Shown in pieces: positions 7,968 through 14,600 of a DNA stretch of 35,471 nucleotides. Position numbers and translations under genes: made by a program. A model generated the notes under the pieces. That model searched no databases. It was not told the origin of the DNA and saw nothing but the letters and a program-made list of their open reading frames with translations. Source of the stretch: CAYQLT01 sp964418425 (GTDB taxonomy: Bacteria; Bacillota; Limnochordia; Limnochordales; Geochordaceae); contig CAYQLT010000026.1 in NCBI GenBank assembly GCA_964418425.1, positions 1-35,471 of the forward strand. Direction: 5' to 3'. How positions within the stretch are numbered: position 1 is the first letter of the stretch; each line of letters starts with the position of its first letter.

Positions 7968-8289
7968 ATCTGGCGGGCGGCCCGAACCGGCCGCTCGGGC
8001 CCGGGCCTTGCGGCAACTGGCCCGCGCCATGTTTGCCGCGGCCCGGGCATTGCACGCGCTGGCAAACTCCCTGGAAGCGCCCGAAGGGCGGGGGGCTGCT
8101 CGAAGCGGCGCCGCTGGCTCGCCGGCGCGGCGGTCCTATCGGACGGCGCTGCGGGCTCTGCGAAGGCTGCGCCGGCATCTTGCCCGCCTGCGCAACGACG
8201 GCGCGCCCATCGACGGGGCGCTCGGCTATCCCACAGCCCGGCGCAGCCCGCCGCGCCGGCGTGCTCCCCCGCGCTCCGGCCGGACGTGA
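7957..8289 (+). CDS. Small Ala/Arg-rich hypothetical protein
   Basis: This is a possible 110-residue protein overlapping the end of the preceding small gene. The central part (RALRQLARAMFAAARALHAL and RTALRALRRLRRHLARLR) is strongly helical and basic, and the C-terminus is Pro/Arg-rich. It matches no family that I recognise. In DNA this GC-rich, Arg- and Ala-rich frames arise by chance, so the call rests mainly on position in an apparent operon. Confidence 0.35.
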   Translation: MSAESGGRPEPAARARALRQLARAMFAAARALHALANSLEAPEGRGAARSGAAGSPARRSYRTALRALRRLRRHLARLRNDGAPIDGALGYPTARRSPPRRRAPPRSGRT

Positions 8290-8412
8290 GGGTGGCGGCG
8301 CCTCCACGCCGATCGCCCCAGCGCCGACGCGACGCCGCCCGGCCCGGCACCTCATCCATGCTCGCCGGTCCGGCGCGGCGCCCCGTGCCGGTCGGTATTC
8401 TGGCGCCCGACC

Positions 8413-8901
8413 CTATGGCGGGCTGCCCTGCAGCTCCTCCTCGATCTCCCAGCTGTGCTCCAACGCCACGCAGCCCTTGAGGGTCTGGGCGACCGGACAG
8501 CCCCGCTCGAAGACCGAAAGGGCGCGCTCGGCGGCCTCCCGCTTGCCGGCAGGGATCTTGAGGTGGTAGCGGACCCGGATGCGGGTGACCCTCATGACCC
8601 CTTCCGGCGCCTCGACCAGACCCTCCGCCTCGCTCCACAACCGATCCGGATAGGACGGTATCCCGCGCGCTTCCAGCGCGCCCGCCAGGGTGCCGGTGAG
8701 TCAACCGGCGGCGGCAGCCACCAGGTGGTCCAGGGTGGAGGGCGCCTCCTCCTCGGGAGGAAGGGTTATCCCGTAAAACTCCTTGGTACCGGCGTGCAAC
8801 GCATACCGCACGGGCTCGGGAAAATCGGCGATGTACGCCCGGCGGTGCGGGCGCCTGTCCTGATAGACCCGGATGCGGGCGATGTGAACCGGCGTGCCCA
8901 T
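8413..8901 (-). CDS. OsmC/Ohr-family protein with in-frame TGA at the catalytic cysteine (probable selenoprotein)
   Basis: OsmC/Ohr proteins are thiol peroxidases that reduce organic hydroperoxides with two cysteines. This reading frame matches the family on both sides of a single in-frame TGA (8703-8701). The upstream part contains HAGTKEFYGI and STLDHLVAAAAG; the downstream part contains LTGTLAGALEARGIP, VTRIRVRYHLKIP and ERGCPVAQTL. TGA is codon 67 of 162, exactly where the family places its first, peroxidatic Cys (the AAAAG-C position). The second conserved Cys is Cys135 (GCPV). There is no frameshift and no other stop. A strong hairpin follows the TGA at the spacing expected of a bacterial SECIS. 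Selenocysteine insertion is therefore much more likely than decay. ATG 8901 has an AGGGGAG ribosome binding site about eight bases upstream and avoids overlap with the cupredoxin gene. It is the last gene of the redox operon. Confidence 0.85.
8665..8681 (-). promoter_or_regulatory. SECIS-like hairpin downstream of the in-frame TGA
   Basis: On the minus strand, GCGCGC (8681-8676) and GCGCGC (8670-8665) pair around the loop UGGAA; a further U-A pair would leave a GGA loop. The loop begins 26 bases after the UGA, and its guanines lie about 27-28 bases after it. Known bacterial SECIS elements need a stem with a loop guanine roughly 16-37 bases after the UGA. The stem is inside the coding sequence, as is normal in bacteria. 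SelB recognition itself cannot be verified here. Confidence 0.65.
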
Positions 8902-8974
8902 CCCTTGGTCTCCCCTCGCCAGCCGGGGATTGCACGCGGCACCGCCCGCCTCCTGCTCCCCGGCCGCGCTCCCT

Positions 8975-9469
8975 TTAGCGGACGGCGAACCTTCCATGCA
9001 TGCCCAATTCGTAGTGACCGGGCAAGAAGCAGCCCATCTCCCACTCGCCCCGCGCCGTCTCGGGGACGGTGAACGTCACCACGACCTCTTCCCCGGGGCC
9101 GACCCCGACTTCGTGGAGCCCCATCACCTCCACCCAGCCGCTGTCGAAACGGACTGCCGCCTCCATGGCCGCAAGCAAGCTCTGCCGATAGCCGTGTTCG
9201 TCCCCCTCTGCCGACGCCATGGCTCCTCGGCCCACCATGAACTCGTGTTCCACGGTCCCTCGATTCACCAATCGCAGGCGGTACATTCGGCCCGCTCGCA
9301 ACACCAAGGCCTGAGGTTCGAACCGATAATCCGCCAGCACGACTTCCAGCTCCGTCACCTCTTCACCCTGTTGGGCTGGAGCGGCCAATCCACCAGACGC
9401 TGCGGCAATGGCCAGCATCACCGCGGCCCAGACGGCCTGCCCGCACCTTCGGCCCGGTCGAAACACCAT
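8975..9469 (-). CDS. Secreted type-1 copper cupredoxin
   Basis: This is a small blue-copper-like electron carrier or copper-binding protein on the outer face of the membrane. A signal peptide (CGQAVWAAVMLAIAAASGGLAA, residues 9-30) precedes a single cupredoxin domain. The likely copper ligands are His75 (VEHEF), Cys147, His152 and Met157 in GCFLPGHYELGM, the C-x4-H-x4-M pattern of type-1 sites. An insertion of about 35 residues (ASAEGDEHGYRQSLLAAMEA) separates the first His from the C-terminal loop. The GTG/ATG region allows longer starts, but ATG 9469 has a GGAGGG site five bases upstream and starts immediately before the signal peptide, giving 164 residues. It lies between the second CuA protein and the OsmC-family gene in the same direction, with gaps of 73 to 88 bases. 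Confidence 0.87.
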   Translation of the reverse strand: MVFRPGRRCGQAVWAAVMLAIAAASGGLAAPAQQGEEVTELEVVLADYRFEPQALVLRAGRMYRLRLVNRGTVEHEFMVGRGAMASAEGDEHGYRQSLLAAMEAAVRFDSGWVEVMGLHEVGVGPGEEVVVTFTVPETARGEWEMGCFLPGHYELGMHGRFAVR

Positions 9470-9557
9470 CCGTTCCCTCCCCCATCGGCTTTGAGAAGAC
9501 TTGAAGCGCACCCCGCCTTTCCGGCGGCGCCCGGCCGGTTCGCCGGCGCGCCGGGTT

Positions 9558-9998
9558 TCAGGAGGTGTTGCCGGACGCCGGCTCGACGACCAGTTCGCCA
9601 CGCATCCGGGGGTGCAGAGGGCTGCAGGTCACCACGCAGAAGAACGGGTAGCGGCCGGGTCGCTCCGCCACGAACTCCAGTACCTCCGCCCGCCCCGGGT
9701 ACAGAATCTTCGCCGGAACGCCGAGCCCTGCGATGCCGAACCCGTGCACCACATCCCCCGAGCGCACCCGCAGGCGAACTCGCTGCCCCTCGCGCACCCG
9801 CACCTCGGCCGGTTGCCAGCCGCCCAGTTCGGGCACGTAAGCTTCCAGGTACACCACCCGGGTGCCCGGCCCCGCCAGCAGCCGCTCATAGGCGAAAGCC
9901 GCCAGAGGCAGGCCCGCCAAAACGGCCATCACAGCCACCCCTGCCAGGATGTCCGGCCAGCGGCCCCAGCCCCGACTTCGGCTCCCACCACCGGCCAT
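9558..9998 (-). CDS. Membrane-anchored CuA-domain protein (cytochrome oxidase subunit II-like), copy 2
   Basis: This is a stand-alone CuA electron-transfer protein. One N-terminal membrane anchor (ILAGVAVMAVLAGLPLAAFA, about residues 17-36) precedes a cupredoxin domain with the complete CuA ligand pattern. His85 lies in VVHGFGI, and Cys121, Cys125, His129 and Met132 lie in CVVTCSPLHPRM, that is C-x3-C-x3-H-x2-M, the arrangement of oxidase subunit II and N2O reductase. At 146 residues it lacks the two-helix hairpin of true subunit II, and no subunit I is nearby. ATG 9998 was chosen for its GGAGGGAGG ribosome binding site; a GTG at 10028 would add ten residues. It lies 31 bases after the Fe-S protein gene, so co-transcription is likely. 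It probably takes electrons from the Fe-S protein and passes them to the cupredoxin or to an unseen enzyme. Confidence 0.88.
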   Translation of the reverse strand: MAGGGSRSRGWGRWPDILAGVAVMAVLAGLPLAAFAYERLLAGPGTRVVYLEAYVPELGGWQPAEVRVREGQRVRLRVRSGDVVHGFGIAGLGVPAKILYPGRAEVLEFVAERPGRYPFFCVVTCSPLHPRMRGELVVEPASGNTS

Positions 9999-10029
9999 CG
10001 CGACCGCCTCCCTCCGCCCTTGCCCCACG

Positions 10030-11643
10030 CTATCCCGTGAAGGCCCACAGCAACCCGACGGCCACCGCCGTCAGCCAGACCATGACCGGCGTGGCGCTCC
10101 AGGCCGCCTGCCGGCTATCGGTATAAAGCCGGCGGGCCGTCTTCCAGGCCAGGTCGAGCCCGAAGGCCAGCCCGATAAGGATGACGGGGATCTGCAGGTA
10201 CGGCAGCCATCCGGTCAGCACGGGCTTCCACGGTGCCCCGGCCGTCCCAAACAGATCCCATCCCCAGCCGAAGGGGTCAGACACCACGGAGAGCAGGTAG
10301 GATCCGTTGGGGAGCAGGATGGCGAAGCTGAACGCAATCCAGGCGGCCAGGCCCAGGGGCACCAGGGCATAGGCGTAGTGCAGGAAAGCCTGCCGTAACG
10401 TCGTCTCGCTTCCCGAGCCGGTCCCCCCTGCCCTTTGCCCCGATCCGGCGCGGCCCGTCGCTGTCGCCGGGCCGGGGCCGGACCGGTCCTGTGGGGCCGC
10501 AGGGCCGGAGCCGGCCCCCCCTGCCGCCACACCCGCGGCCTCCGCCACGGAGAGGGTCGGGAGACGCACCGCAGCCAACGTCCCGATCCCCACGGAAAGC
10601 CCGTGCAACAACGGAATGGCCACCGCCACCACCGCCGCGAAGCCCAGGGCGTACCCTGCGAAGCCAAGAGGGCTTTGCAGGTTGGCCCAGTCCTTCAGCC
10701 AGCCGTAAGGGCCCATGTAGGTGATGGCGTATACGCCTGCCGCTCCCAGCATGATGAAGCCCTTCCAGGCCTCATCCAGCCCGCGCCGGCTCGTCACCAG
10801 AAGGTCCACGCCGAACGGGCGCAACCGAAGCGCCATGTTGTTCTTGGAGCAGGCCCGAAAGCACTCGAAACACAGGCCGCAGTAGGTGTTGCGTTCCAAG
10901 GTCATGGGGGCTTCCAGCCACGGGCAGCCGTAGCCCTGAGACGAGCCCACCACGCATTCCTTGGGGGTGTGAGGCTGGCAGACGCCCGTGAAGTTGCGGC
11001 TTCGCACCTCCAGCGGAGCGAAATTGGAATACAGCCCGAGAAAACCACCCACGGGGCACAGGTACCGGCAGAACGTCCGTCTCTGGTAGATCAGCGAAAC
11101 TGCCACCGACGCCCCGATGATGGCCAAAAGCAGGACCGCCGTCGCCAGGGGCCGGGTGGTTATGATCCCGCTCAGCACGGCCACGGCCAAGAACGTACCG
11201 TTGACGAGCCACATGTTGCTCAGGCGCTTGGGCCAGCGCTTCTGCAGCCCCAGCAGCCGGGCCCCGGCCGTGACGAAGCGCAAGCGGCGCTGCAACCACT
11301 CGGCCAGCACCGGAAGCGGGCACATCCAGCACCAGATGCGCCCGGCCAGGGGCAACAGCACCAGCATCAGCACCGACCACCACAGGATCCAGACAAACAG
11401 GATGGCCAGGTTGCGGTTGCCCACCGGGGTGCCCCACAGCCCGGCCACCAGGATGAGCACGAAGATGGCCAGGTTGAACAGCTGGGCGCCGAACGTGACC
11501 CACCGCTCCCGGACCGCCCAGCGAACCGCACGCAGCCGGGTGAGTTCCCACCGCCACTCCCCGGGGATGATCCCCAAAAGCCGCTCGCCGGCTCCCGCCA
11601 CCTTGCCGGGGCTTCGCCGCCCCAGGCCCGCCGTGACCGCCAC
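10030..11643 (-). CDS. Polytopic membrane 4Fe-4S protein, NapH/NosR C-terminal type
   Basis: This is a 537-residue membrane protein likely to move electrons from the quinol pool across the membrane to copper proteins. It has several transmembrane helices (for example near residues 53-70, 79-100, 147-185 and in the C-terminal 200 residues). NapH-like motifs are CWMCP (Cys105, Cys108) and FCRYLCP (Cys192, Cys196). A ferredoxin-type site CGLCFECFRAC supplies Cys255, 258, 261 and 265. Additional cysteines at 222, 230 and 240 could hold a second cluster. A Gly/Pro/Ala-rich linker interrupts the C-terminal membrane part. Translation starts at GTG 11643, which overlaps the TAG stop of the first CuA gene, with a GTGAGG site five bases upstream; the two are surely coupled. 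The flavin-binding N-terminal domain of NosR is absent. Confidence 0.88.
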   Translation of the reverse strand: MAVTAGLGRRSPGKVAGAGERLLGIIPGEWRWELTRLRAVRWAVRERWVTFGAQLFNLAIFVLILVAGLWGTPVGNRNLAILFVWILWWSVLMLVLLPLAGRIWCWMCPLPVLAEWLQRRLRFVTAGARLLGLQKRWPKRLSNMWLVNGTFLAVAVLSGIITTRPLATAVLLLAIIGASVAVSLIYQRRTFCRYLCPVGGFLGLYSNFAPLEVRSRNFTGVCQPHTPKECVVGSSQGYGCPWLEAPMTLERNTYCGLCFECFRACSKNNMALRLRPFGVDLLVTSRRGLDEAWKGFIMLGAAGVYAITYMGPYGWLKDWANLQSPLGFAGYALGFAAVVAVAIPLLHGLSVGIGTLAAVRLPTLSVAEAAGVAAGGAGSGPAAPQDRSGPGPATATGRAGSGQRAGGTGSGSETTLRQAFLHYAYALVPLGLAAWIAFSFAILLPNGSYLLSVVSDPFGWGWDLFGTAGAPWKPVLTGWLPYLQIPVILIGLAFGLDLAWKTARRLYTDSRQAAWSATPVMVWLTAVAVGLLWAFTG

Positions 11644-12149
11644 TACCGCCTCACCCCCACCGTCCACGCCAGCCCGATGGCAGCGACGGCGACCAGGGCG
11701 GCGAGGGCCACGCCGGTGTTGAACGGCCGGTTGGGCTCCACCCGCAGCCAACCCACCATGTACGGGTGAAAGGGCCCGCAGGTGACCGAACACCGGAACA
11801 TGAAGCGCCCCGGTCGATCGGCGACGAAGCTGACGCGCCGCGTCTGCCCGGGCAGCACCGCAGCCTGCACGCCGTAGCCGTCGAGGTAAAATCCGTGCTC
11901 GGAGTCCTGCGCGGAAAGCCGCAGGGTAACCCGCTCCCCCTGGCGGACGGTGATGATCCCCGGCGTGTAGGAAAAGGCCCGGGCCGATATCGAGATCACC
12001 CTCGCCCCCGGCCCGCCCGGCCCGGCCTCGGCGCCCCGGGCCCGGCCGCCCCACCACCCTGCCACGCCCGCCGCAGCGGACAGAAGCCCGATGACCGCCG
12101 CCACGGCCAGCACCTGCGCCGGGACCCGCACGAGACTGCGCCAGGACAC
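11643..12149 (-). CDS. Membrane-anchored CuA-domain protein (cytochrome oxidase subunit II-like), copy 1
   Basis: This is the first gene of the copper/Fe-S operon. The 168-residue product has an N-terminal membrane anchor (about residues 11-33), a cupredoxin domain, and a second helix near the C-terminus (TGVALAALVAVAAIGLAW). The CuA ligands are His85 (SEHGFYL) and Cys120, Cys124, His128 and Met131 in CSVTCGPFHPYM. It shares the CuA pattern with the product of 9558-9998 but differs in having helices at both ends. GTG 12149 is preceded by GAGGGGG seven bases upstream. Its TAG stop overlaps the GTG start of the Fe-S protein gene. A two-CuA plus Fe-S set suggests a relay from quinol to the outer face of the membrane; the terminal acceptor is not encoded in the window. 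Confidence 0.87.
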   Translation of the reverse strand: MSWRSLVRVPAQVLAVAAVIGLLSAAAGVAGWWGGRARGAEAGPGGPGARVISISARAFSYTPGIITVRQGERVTLRLSAQDSEHGFYLDGYGVQAAVLPGQTRRVSFVADRPGRFMFRCSVTCGPFHPYMVGWLRVEPNRPFNTGVALAALVAVAAIGLAWTVGVRR

Positions 12150-12172
12150 GCTCAAACCCCCTCGCCGCCGGC

Positions 12173-12178
12173 ATTGTA
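12173..12178 (-). promoter_or_regulatory. Probable -10 element of the copper/Fe-S operon promoter
   Basis: TACAAT on the minus strand (five of six consensus bases) lies 24 bases before the GTG of the first CuA gene, so transcription would start near 12166. No good -35 hexamer is found 16-19 bases upstream, which is typical of activator-dependent promoters. The adjacent response regulator is an obvious candidate activator. Confidence 0.45.
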
Positions 12179-12224
12179 GGCCGACAGCGCAGGGGGCGGC
12201 CATGGCACGACCGCGTCATCCGGC

Positions 12225-12242
12225 ATGGCCCGATCGGGCCAT
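12225..12242. promoter_or_regulatory. 18-bp perfect palindrome, candidate operator
   Basis: ATGGCCCGATCGGGCCAT is a perfect palindrome in the gap between the response regulator and the CuA operon. Its centre is about 67 bases upstream of the inferred transcription start, a usual position for an activator dimer. It could also fold as a hairpin and end regulator transcription, but no T-run follows on either strand. Confidence 0.5.
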
Positions 12243-12325
12243 CCAAGGCGGGCCAACCGGCCGTCTAAGGCGAGCCAGGAGGGTGGGCGTGGGGAAGCGC
12301 CACGGGGAGCGGGCGTATGGGAGCG

Positions 12326-13030
12326 CTAGGAGACCCTCAGCAGCCCCCTGCGGGCACCGTACATGGCGAGCTGCACGCGGTTGTTGACCTCGAGCTTCTC
12401 CATGATGTGCCGGATATGGTTCTTTACCGTGTTCTCACTGATGAACAAGCGGCTGGCGATCTCGCGGTTGGTCATACCGGATCCCACCAGCTTCAGCACC
12501 TCGCGCTCCCGCGGGGTCAGCTCTGGCGGGCAGTCGGCGCCTTGTCCGGCGCCTGCCGGGGGCATATCCCTGCCGGGGTGGCCCCGCCGGCCGGATGCCC
12601 CGGCCGGAAGGCCAAAGTGCGCGAAAAGGCGGGCGGCCATCGCCGGGGAGACCACCGCATGGCCCTGCAGGATGCTCTCCAGGGCGTCGGCCAGGTCAGG
12701 CGGGTCCACGTCCTTCAGGAGATAGCCCCGCGCTCCGCACCGGATCGCCTCCAGCAGGTCCTCGTCGGACTCCGAGACCGTGAGCACCACCACCGCGGCC
12801 GAGGGGCAAACCTCCCGGATCCGGCGCAGAGCCTCCAGCCCGCTTCGGCGGGGCATGTAGAGGTCCAGCAGCACGGCATCCGGCCGTAGCCGGCCAGCCA
12901 GTTCAGCGGCTTCGTCGGCCTCGCCCGCCTCCCCCACCACCTCGAACCGGCTCGACTCCGACTGCAGGTACCGGGCGATGCCGAGCCGGAAAAGAGGATG
13001 GTCGTCCACGATCAGGACGCGCCAAGCCAT
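12326..13030 (-). CDS. NarL/DegU-type response regulator
   Basis: This is a 234-residue two-component regulator that is phosphorylated by the adjacent kinase and binds DNA. The receiver is intact: the acidic pair DD in VLIVDDHP, the phospho-acceptor Asp in AVLLDLYMP, the switch Thr in VVVLTVS, and Lys in GYLLKD. The LuxR-type helix-turn-helix (LTPREREVL to NREIASRLFISENTVKNHI) is canonical, with a Gly/Pro-rich linker between the domains. ATG 13030 is preceded by GGGGAG eight bases upstream and overlaps the kinase gene by 19 bases; a TTG at 13036 is less likely. The copper/Fe-S operon follows in the same direction after a 176-base gap, so regulation of that operon is the simplest inference. 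Confidence 0.93.
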   Translation of the reverse strand: MAWRVLIVDDHPLFRLGIARYLQSESSRFEVVGEAGEADEAAELAGRLRPDAVLLDLYMPRRSGLEALRRIREVCPSAAVVVLTVSESDEDLLEAIRCGARGYLLKDVDPPDLADALESILQGHAVVSPAMAARLFAHFGLPAGASGRRGHPGRDMPPAGAGQGADCPPELTPREREVLKLVGSGMTNREIASRLFISENTVKNHIRHIMEKLEVNNRVQLAMYGARRGLLRVS

Positions 13031-14352
13031 CTCCAACGCTCCCCGGCATAAGCGGTCTCCTGGGCCGGCCCAAGCCGCACCACCACAGAGGTTCCTTGCC
13101 CCGGAGCGCTGATGACCCGAAGCCGCCCACCCGCCAGTTCGGCCCGTTCTTCCATCAGCAGGAGACCCCAGTGGATCCCGCCCCCCTGGCGCACCCGGGA
13201 GGGCTCGAATCCGACCCCGTCGTCGGTCACCGACAGCGCCACGCCTCCGTCGGGCTCCTGCTCCACCGAGATGATCACCCGGCTCGCCGATGCGTGCTTG
13301 TGGAGGTTGGCAAGAGCCTCCTGAACCACCCGCAGCAGGTGGAGCTGCGCGGCCCGGCTGTAACGCTTGAGGGGCTCGGGTGTCCCCCTCAGCTCAACGG
13401 GAATGCCGCTGCGGCGCTGAAAGCCTTCCGCACAGGCGAGCACAGCGTCCCAGGGTTCCTGGTCGGGGGCCACCGGAGTCTTCAAGTCGTGGATGGACTG
13501 GCGAACCTCCCGGTACAGCCGCCGAAGCGCCTCGTAGAGCTCCCGGAGGTCCTCGGCCAGCCCGTCGCCGGGGCCGGGCGCGCCGCGGTTGGCTCGGGCC
13601 GCCAGCGCGCCCGCCCGAAAGCTCACGTAGCCAAGCTGCTGGGCGAGCCCGTCGTGGAGTTCACGAGCCAGCCGGTAGCGCTCCTCCATGACCGCAAGGC
13701 TCTCTTCGAGGCGCCGCTGGTCAGACAGATCCCGGATCACCATCACCAGGTCGTGGTCCGAGCCCGAGGCGGGCAGAACCGACAGGCTCGCGGAGAGGGG
13801 CAGCAGGCGCCCGTCTCGGGCCTGAGCCGTCAGTTCGAAGTAGGAGACCGGCCTTCGGGATTCCAGGGGCCTGCGGCACCAGAGGGACCGGGCCGGACAG
13901 GGCGGACTTCCCGGGAGCCCCCGGCAGCCCAGAAGCTCGCAGACCGTCATGCGGCCCGCCACGTCTTCCGCCTGCCACCCGGTGAGCGCTTCGGCCGCAG
14001 GGTTCATGGAGAGGATGCGAAGCGAGCTGTCGAGGACCAGGATGCCGTCGGACGTGTGGCGGAACAGCGCGTCGAGGCGACGGCGCTCCGTCTGCAGTTC
14101 CGCGTCGGCCCGGTCGATGAGCGTGAACAGCACCCGGGCGAAGGCAAAGGCTCCCAGGCCGACCGCGCCCGTCGCCAGCAGGTTTACGAGCAGAGGGTTG
14201 AACTGGCTTTCCAGCCAGCGGTGCTTGACGTGGATATCCGACACCCAGAACAGAGCAACCGGCGCCGCCACCACCAGCGCCTGCAGCCACCAAAAGCGCC
14301 GACTTCGAAAACCGGGCGCCTCGGGGTCCCGGCGCAGGGCCTGCACAGACAC
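13012..14352 (-). CDS. NarX/NreB-type sensor histidine kinase with cysteine-rich PAS domain
   Basis: This is a membrane sensor kinase of the HisKA_3 family, 446 residues. Two membrane helices (about residues 21-38 and 53-79) are followed by a PAS domain (about 92-215), a dimerisation and phospho-acceptor segment with His233 in RELHDGLAQQL, and an HATPase_c domain (N-box EALANLHKHA, G-box DDGVGF, then GLLLMEERAE). The PAS domain carries four cysteines, Cys138, 143, 152 and 159 (C-x4-C-x8-C-x6-C), suggesting metal, Fe-S or thiol-redox sensing. GTG 14352 has GGAGG seven bases upstream. Its stop overlaps the regulator gene. With the copper and peroxide-linked operon downstream, a redox or copper signal is a reasonable guess. 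Confidence 0.92.
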   Translation of the reverse strand: MSVQALRRDPEAPGFRSRRFWWLQALVVAAPVALFWVSDIHVKHRWLESQFNPLLVNLLATGAVGLGAFAFARVLFTLIDRADAELQTERRRLDALFRHTSDGILVLDSSLRILSMNPAAEALTGWQAEDVAGRMTVCELLGCRGLPGSPPCPARSLWCRRPLESRRPVSYFELTAQARDGRLLPLSASLSVLPASGSDHDLVMVIRDLSDQRRLEESLAVMEERYRLARELHDGLAQQLGYVSFRAGALAARANRGAPGPGDGLAEDLRELYEALRRLYREVRQSIHDLKTPVAPDQEPWDAVLACAEGFQRRSGIPVELRGTPEPLKRYSRAAQLHLLRVVQEALANLHKHASASRVIISVEQEPDGGVALSVTDDGVGFEPSRVRQGGGIHWGLLLMEERAELAGGRLRVISAPGQGTSVVVRLGPAQETAYAGERWRWLGAS

Positions 14353-14390
14353 GCGGAAACCTCCGGTTTGGGGTATCCACCGTCGTTACC

Positions 14391-14399
14391 ATCCTAGCA
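14391..14399 (-). promoter_or_regulatory. Probable extended -10 promoter of the kinase gene
   Basis: On the minus strand TGC followed by TAGGAT (14399-14391) fits an extended -10 element. Transcription would start near 14384, about 32 bases before the kinase GTG. It faces away from the promoter of the ABC exporter on the other strand. Confidence 0.4.
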
Positions 14400-14545
14400 C
14401 GGTGGGGCGGTGGAGCCAGAAGGGGCGAACGTACCGCCCGCCATCGACAAATGTCCGCCGGGCGAGGACCGATGTCCTGGAAGGTTGCACCCGCAACCCT
14501 CCGGTGCACCTCGGGGAGGCGTGCGGCGTCACGAGCCGAACCCCG

Positions 14546-14554
14546 TGCTATACT
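14546..14554 (+). promoter_or_regulatory. Extended -10 promoter of the ABC exporter operon
   Basis: TGC followed by TATACT (14549-14554) is a good extended -10 element, with the hexamer matching five of six bases. Transcription would start near 14561, leaving a leader of about 40 bases before ATG 14601. Confidence 0.55.
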
Positions 14555-14600
14555 GACCCGGGAAGCGCCTGGATTTCGGGCAACCGGGGGGACGGGCGAC

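Noticed and set aside
8413..8997. Two separate small genes, or a pseudogene, in place of the OsmC-family gene.
   Set aside because: Both halves are in one frame, join without loss of any residue, keep family-level conservation, and the only interruption is TGA at the reactive Cys followed by a SECIS-like stem.
8413..12149. Calling the copper/Fe-S operon a nitrous oxide reductase (nos) cluster.
   Set aside because: No NosZ propeller, NosD, NosL or NosR flavin domain is present; CuA motifs and a NapH-like protein alone do not establish N2O reduction.
8413..12149. Calling the CuA genes cytochrome c oxidase subunit II.
   Set aside because: They lack the subunit II transmembrane hairpin and there is no subunit I, III or IV gene; only the CuA site is shared.
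10030..12246. A single long 738-residue protein starting upstream of 11643 on the minus strand.
   Set aside because: The upstream extension is an out-of-frame shadow of the first CuA gene; the GTG at 11643 with a good ribosome binding site explains the Fe-S protein.
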